Source: Caldisericota bacterium
Lineage (GTDB): Bacteria > Caldisericota > Caldisericia > Caldisericales > Caldisericaceae
DNA length: 5,694 bases
Reading direction: 5' to 3'
Assembly (NCBI GenBank): GCA_030642335.1
Contig: DAOWNX010000064.1
Location: forward strand, 1 to 5,694
This document shows positions 5,499 through 5,694 of the stretch, one piece after another (the stretch's first letter is position 1; each line of letters begins with the position of its first letter). Below the pieces are notes generated by a model. That model was not told the origin of the DNA. It searched no databases and saw only the letters and a list, made by a program, of their open reading frames with translations. The position numbers and the translations under genes are program-made.

Positions 5499-5694
5499 GG
5501 TGTTGGTTGAAAAAGGCTTATTTAAAAGTAGATCAGAAGCAAGGCGGTTTATTATTGAAGGGAAAATTTTGTTGAATGGTCAACTTGTGCAAAAAGCAGG
5601 CACCTTTGTAAAGGATGAAGATCGAATTACTCTTAAAGAAGGGAAAAAATATGTGAGTAGAGGTGGGCTAAAATTAGAGTTTGCACTTGACCAA
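5476..5694 (+). CDS. tlyA: TlyA-family rRNA 2'-O-methyltransferase / hemolysin-like protein (partial, N-terminal S4 domain)
   Basis: Only the first 73 codons are present; the frame is open at the right edge. They form an S4-type RNA-binding domain: KKRIDEVLVEKGLFKSRSEARRFIIEG (3-29), KILLNGQLV (30-38) and DEDRITL (47-53). YVSRGGLKLEFAL (59-71) follows, the hallmark joint leading into the FtsJ-like methyltransferase domain of TlyA (YqxC in Bacillus). TlyA of mycobacteria methylates 16S and 23S rRNA and affects capreomycin sensitivity; other members are less well defined. The start is TTG 5476, chosen because homologues begin with KKR-(I/L)D and because GGAG (5466-5469) lies 6 nt upstream. This places the start 23 nt inside dxs. 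GTG 5500, after the dxs stop, would delete conserved residues. Co-occurrence with ispA and dxs is a common bacterial arrangement. Confidence 0.92.
   Translation, partial: MSKKRIDEVLVEKGLFKSRSEARRFIIEGKILLNGQLVQKAGTFVKDEDRITLKEGKKYVSRGGLKLEFALDQ

Larger units (their letters stand above)
1155..5694 (+). other. Probable single operon efp - asp23-like - nusB - acyP - ispA - dxs - tlyA
   Basis: Seven codirectional genes follow one promoter. Junctions are 4-nt overlap, 17-nt overlap, 20-nt overlap, 9-nt gap, 1-nt overlap and 23-nt overlap, with no hairpin plus T-tract between genes. Only the acyP/ispA gap has a consensus ribosome site, while the other internal genes rely on weak sites and coupling. 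The unit continues past the right edge. Confidence 0.75.

Noticed and set aside
1..5694. Mobile element, defence system, CRISPR or novel cassette
   Set aside because: No transposase, integrase, repeat array, att-like duplication or toxin-antitoxin pair was seen. Apart from the left small gene, every gene belongs to a conserved housekeeping family.

Overview
The window (5694 bp, clearly AT-rich) carries a compact bacterial housekeeping cluster. Its order is efp - Asp23/Gls24 gene - nusB - acylphosphatase - ispA - dxs - tlyA, all on the + strand. It is preceded by a separately promoted plsY-like gene (+) and a small divergent gene for an exported or membrane-anchored protein (-). The efp/asp23/nusB/ispA/dxs/tlyA synteny resembles Firmicutes and deep-branching low-GC anaerobes or thermophiles. 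The AT richness, strong AGGAGG-type ribosome sites, frequent GTG/TTG starts and nested overlaps fit such a lineage (a Firmicute, or something like Caldisericum). I cannot name the organism from the sequence alone.

Layout: 1-229 (-) is the 5' part of a small protein with an N-terminal hydrophobic segment and a Gly/Lys-rich end, running off the left edge. 230-427 is a divergent control region with a good sigma-70 promoter (TTGACA-N16-TAAAAT) for plsY, a perfect 14-bp palindrome containing a -10-like box toward the left gene, and a possible 20-codon leader ORF overlapping the plsY start. 428-1069 is a PlsY-family membrane protein with substitutions at nearly all residues regarded as catalytic. 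1070-1217 holds a probable terminator, then a second promoter (TTGACG-N16-TATTAT) whose -35 box lies in a dyad. From 1218 to the right edge is one seven-gene transcription unit: four junctions overlap by 4 to 23 nt, one by 1 nt, and one has a 9-nt gap.

How the genes fit together: EF-P (translation of proline stretches), NusB (rRNA transcription antitermination) and TlyA (rRNA 2'-O-methyltransferase family) form a ribosome and gene-expression group. Dxs (first step of the MEP pathway) and IspA (short-chain prenyl diphosphate synthase) supply isoprenoids for quinones and undecaprenyl carriers. The Asp23 protein is an envelope-associated or accessory factor of unclear biochemistry. The acylphosphatase sits where many Firmicutes carry xseA/xseB. 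The two isoprenoid genes are the functional centre of the downstream half.

I see no mobile element, CRISPR array, tRNA, rRNA or defence system. The most unusual items are the degenerate PlsY active site, the unidentified Gly-rich exported protein, a His-to-Cys change in a conserved Dxs motif, and the regulatory architecture of the two intergenic regions.
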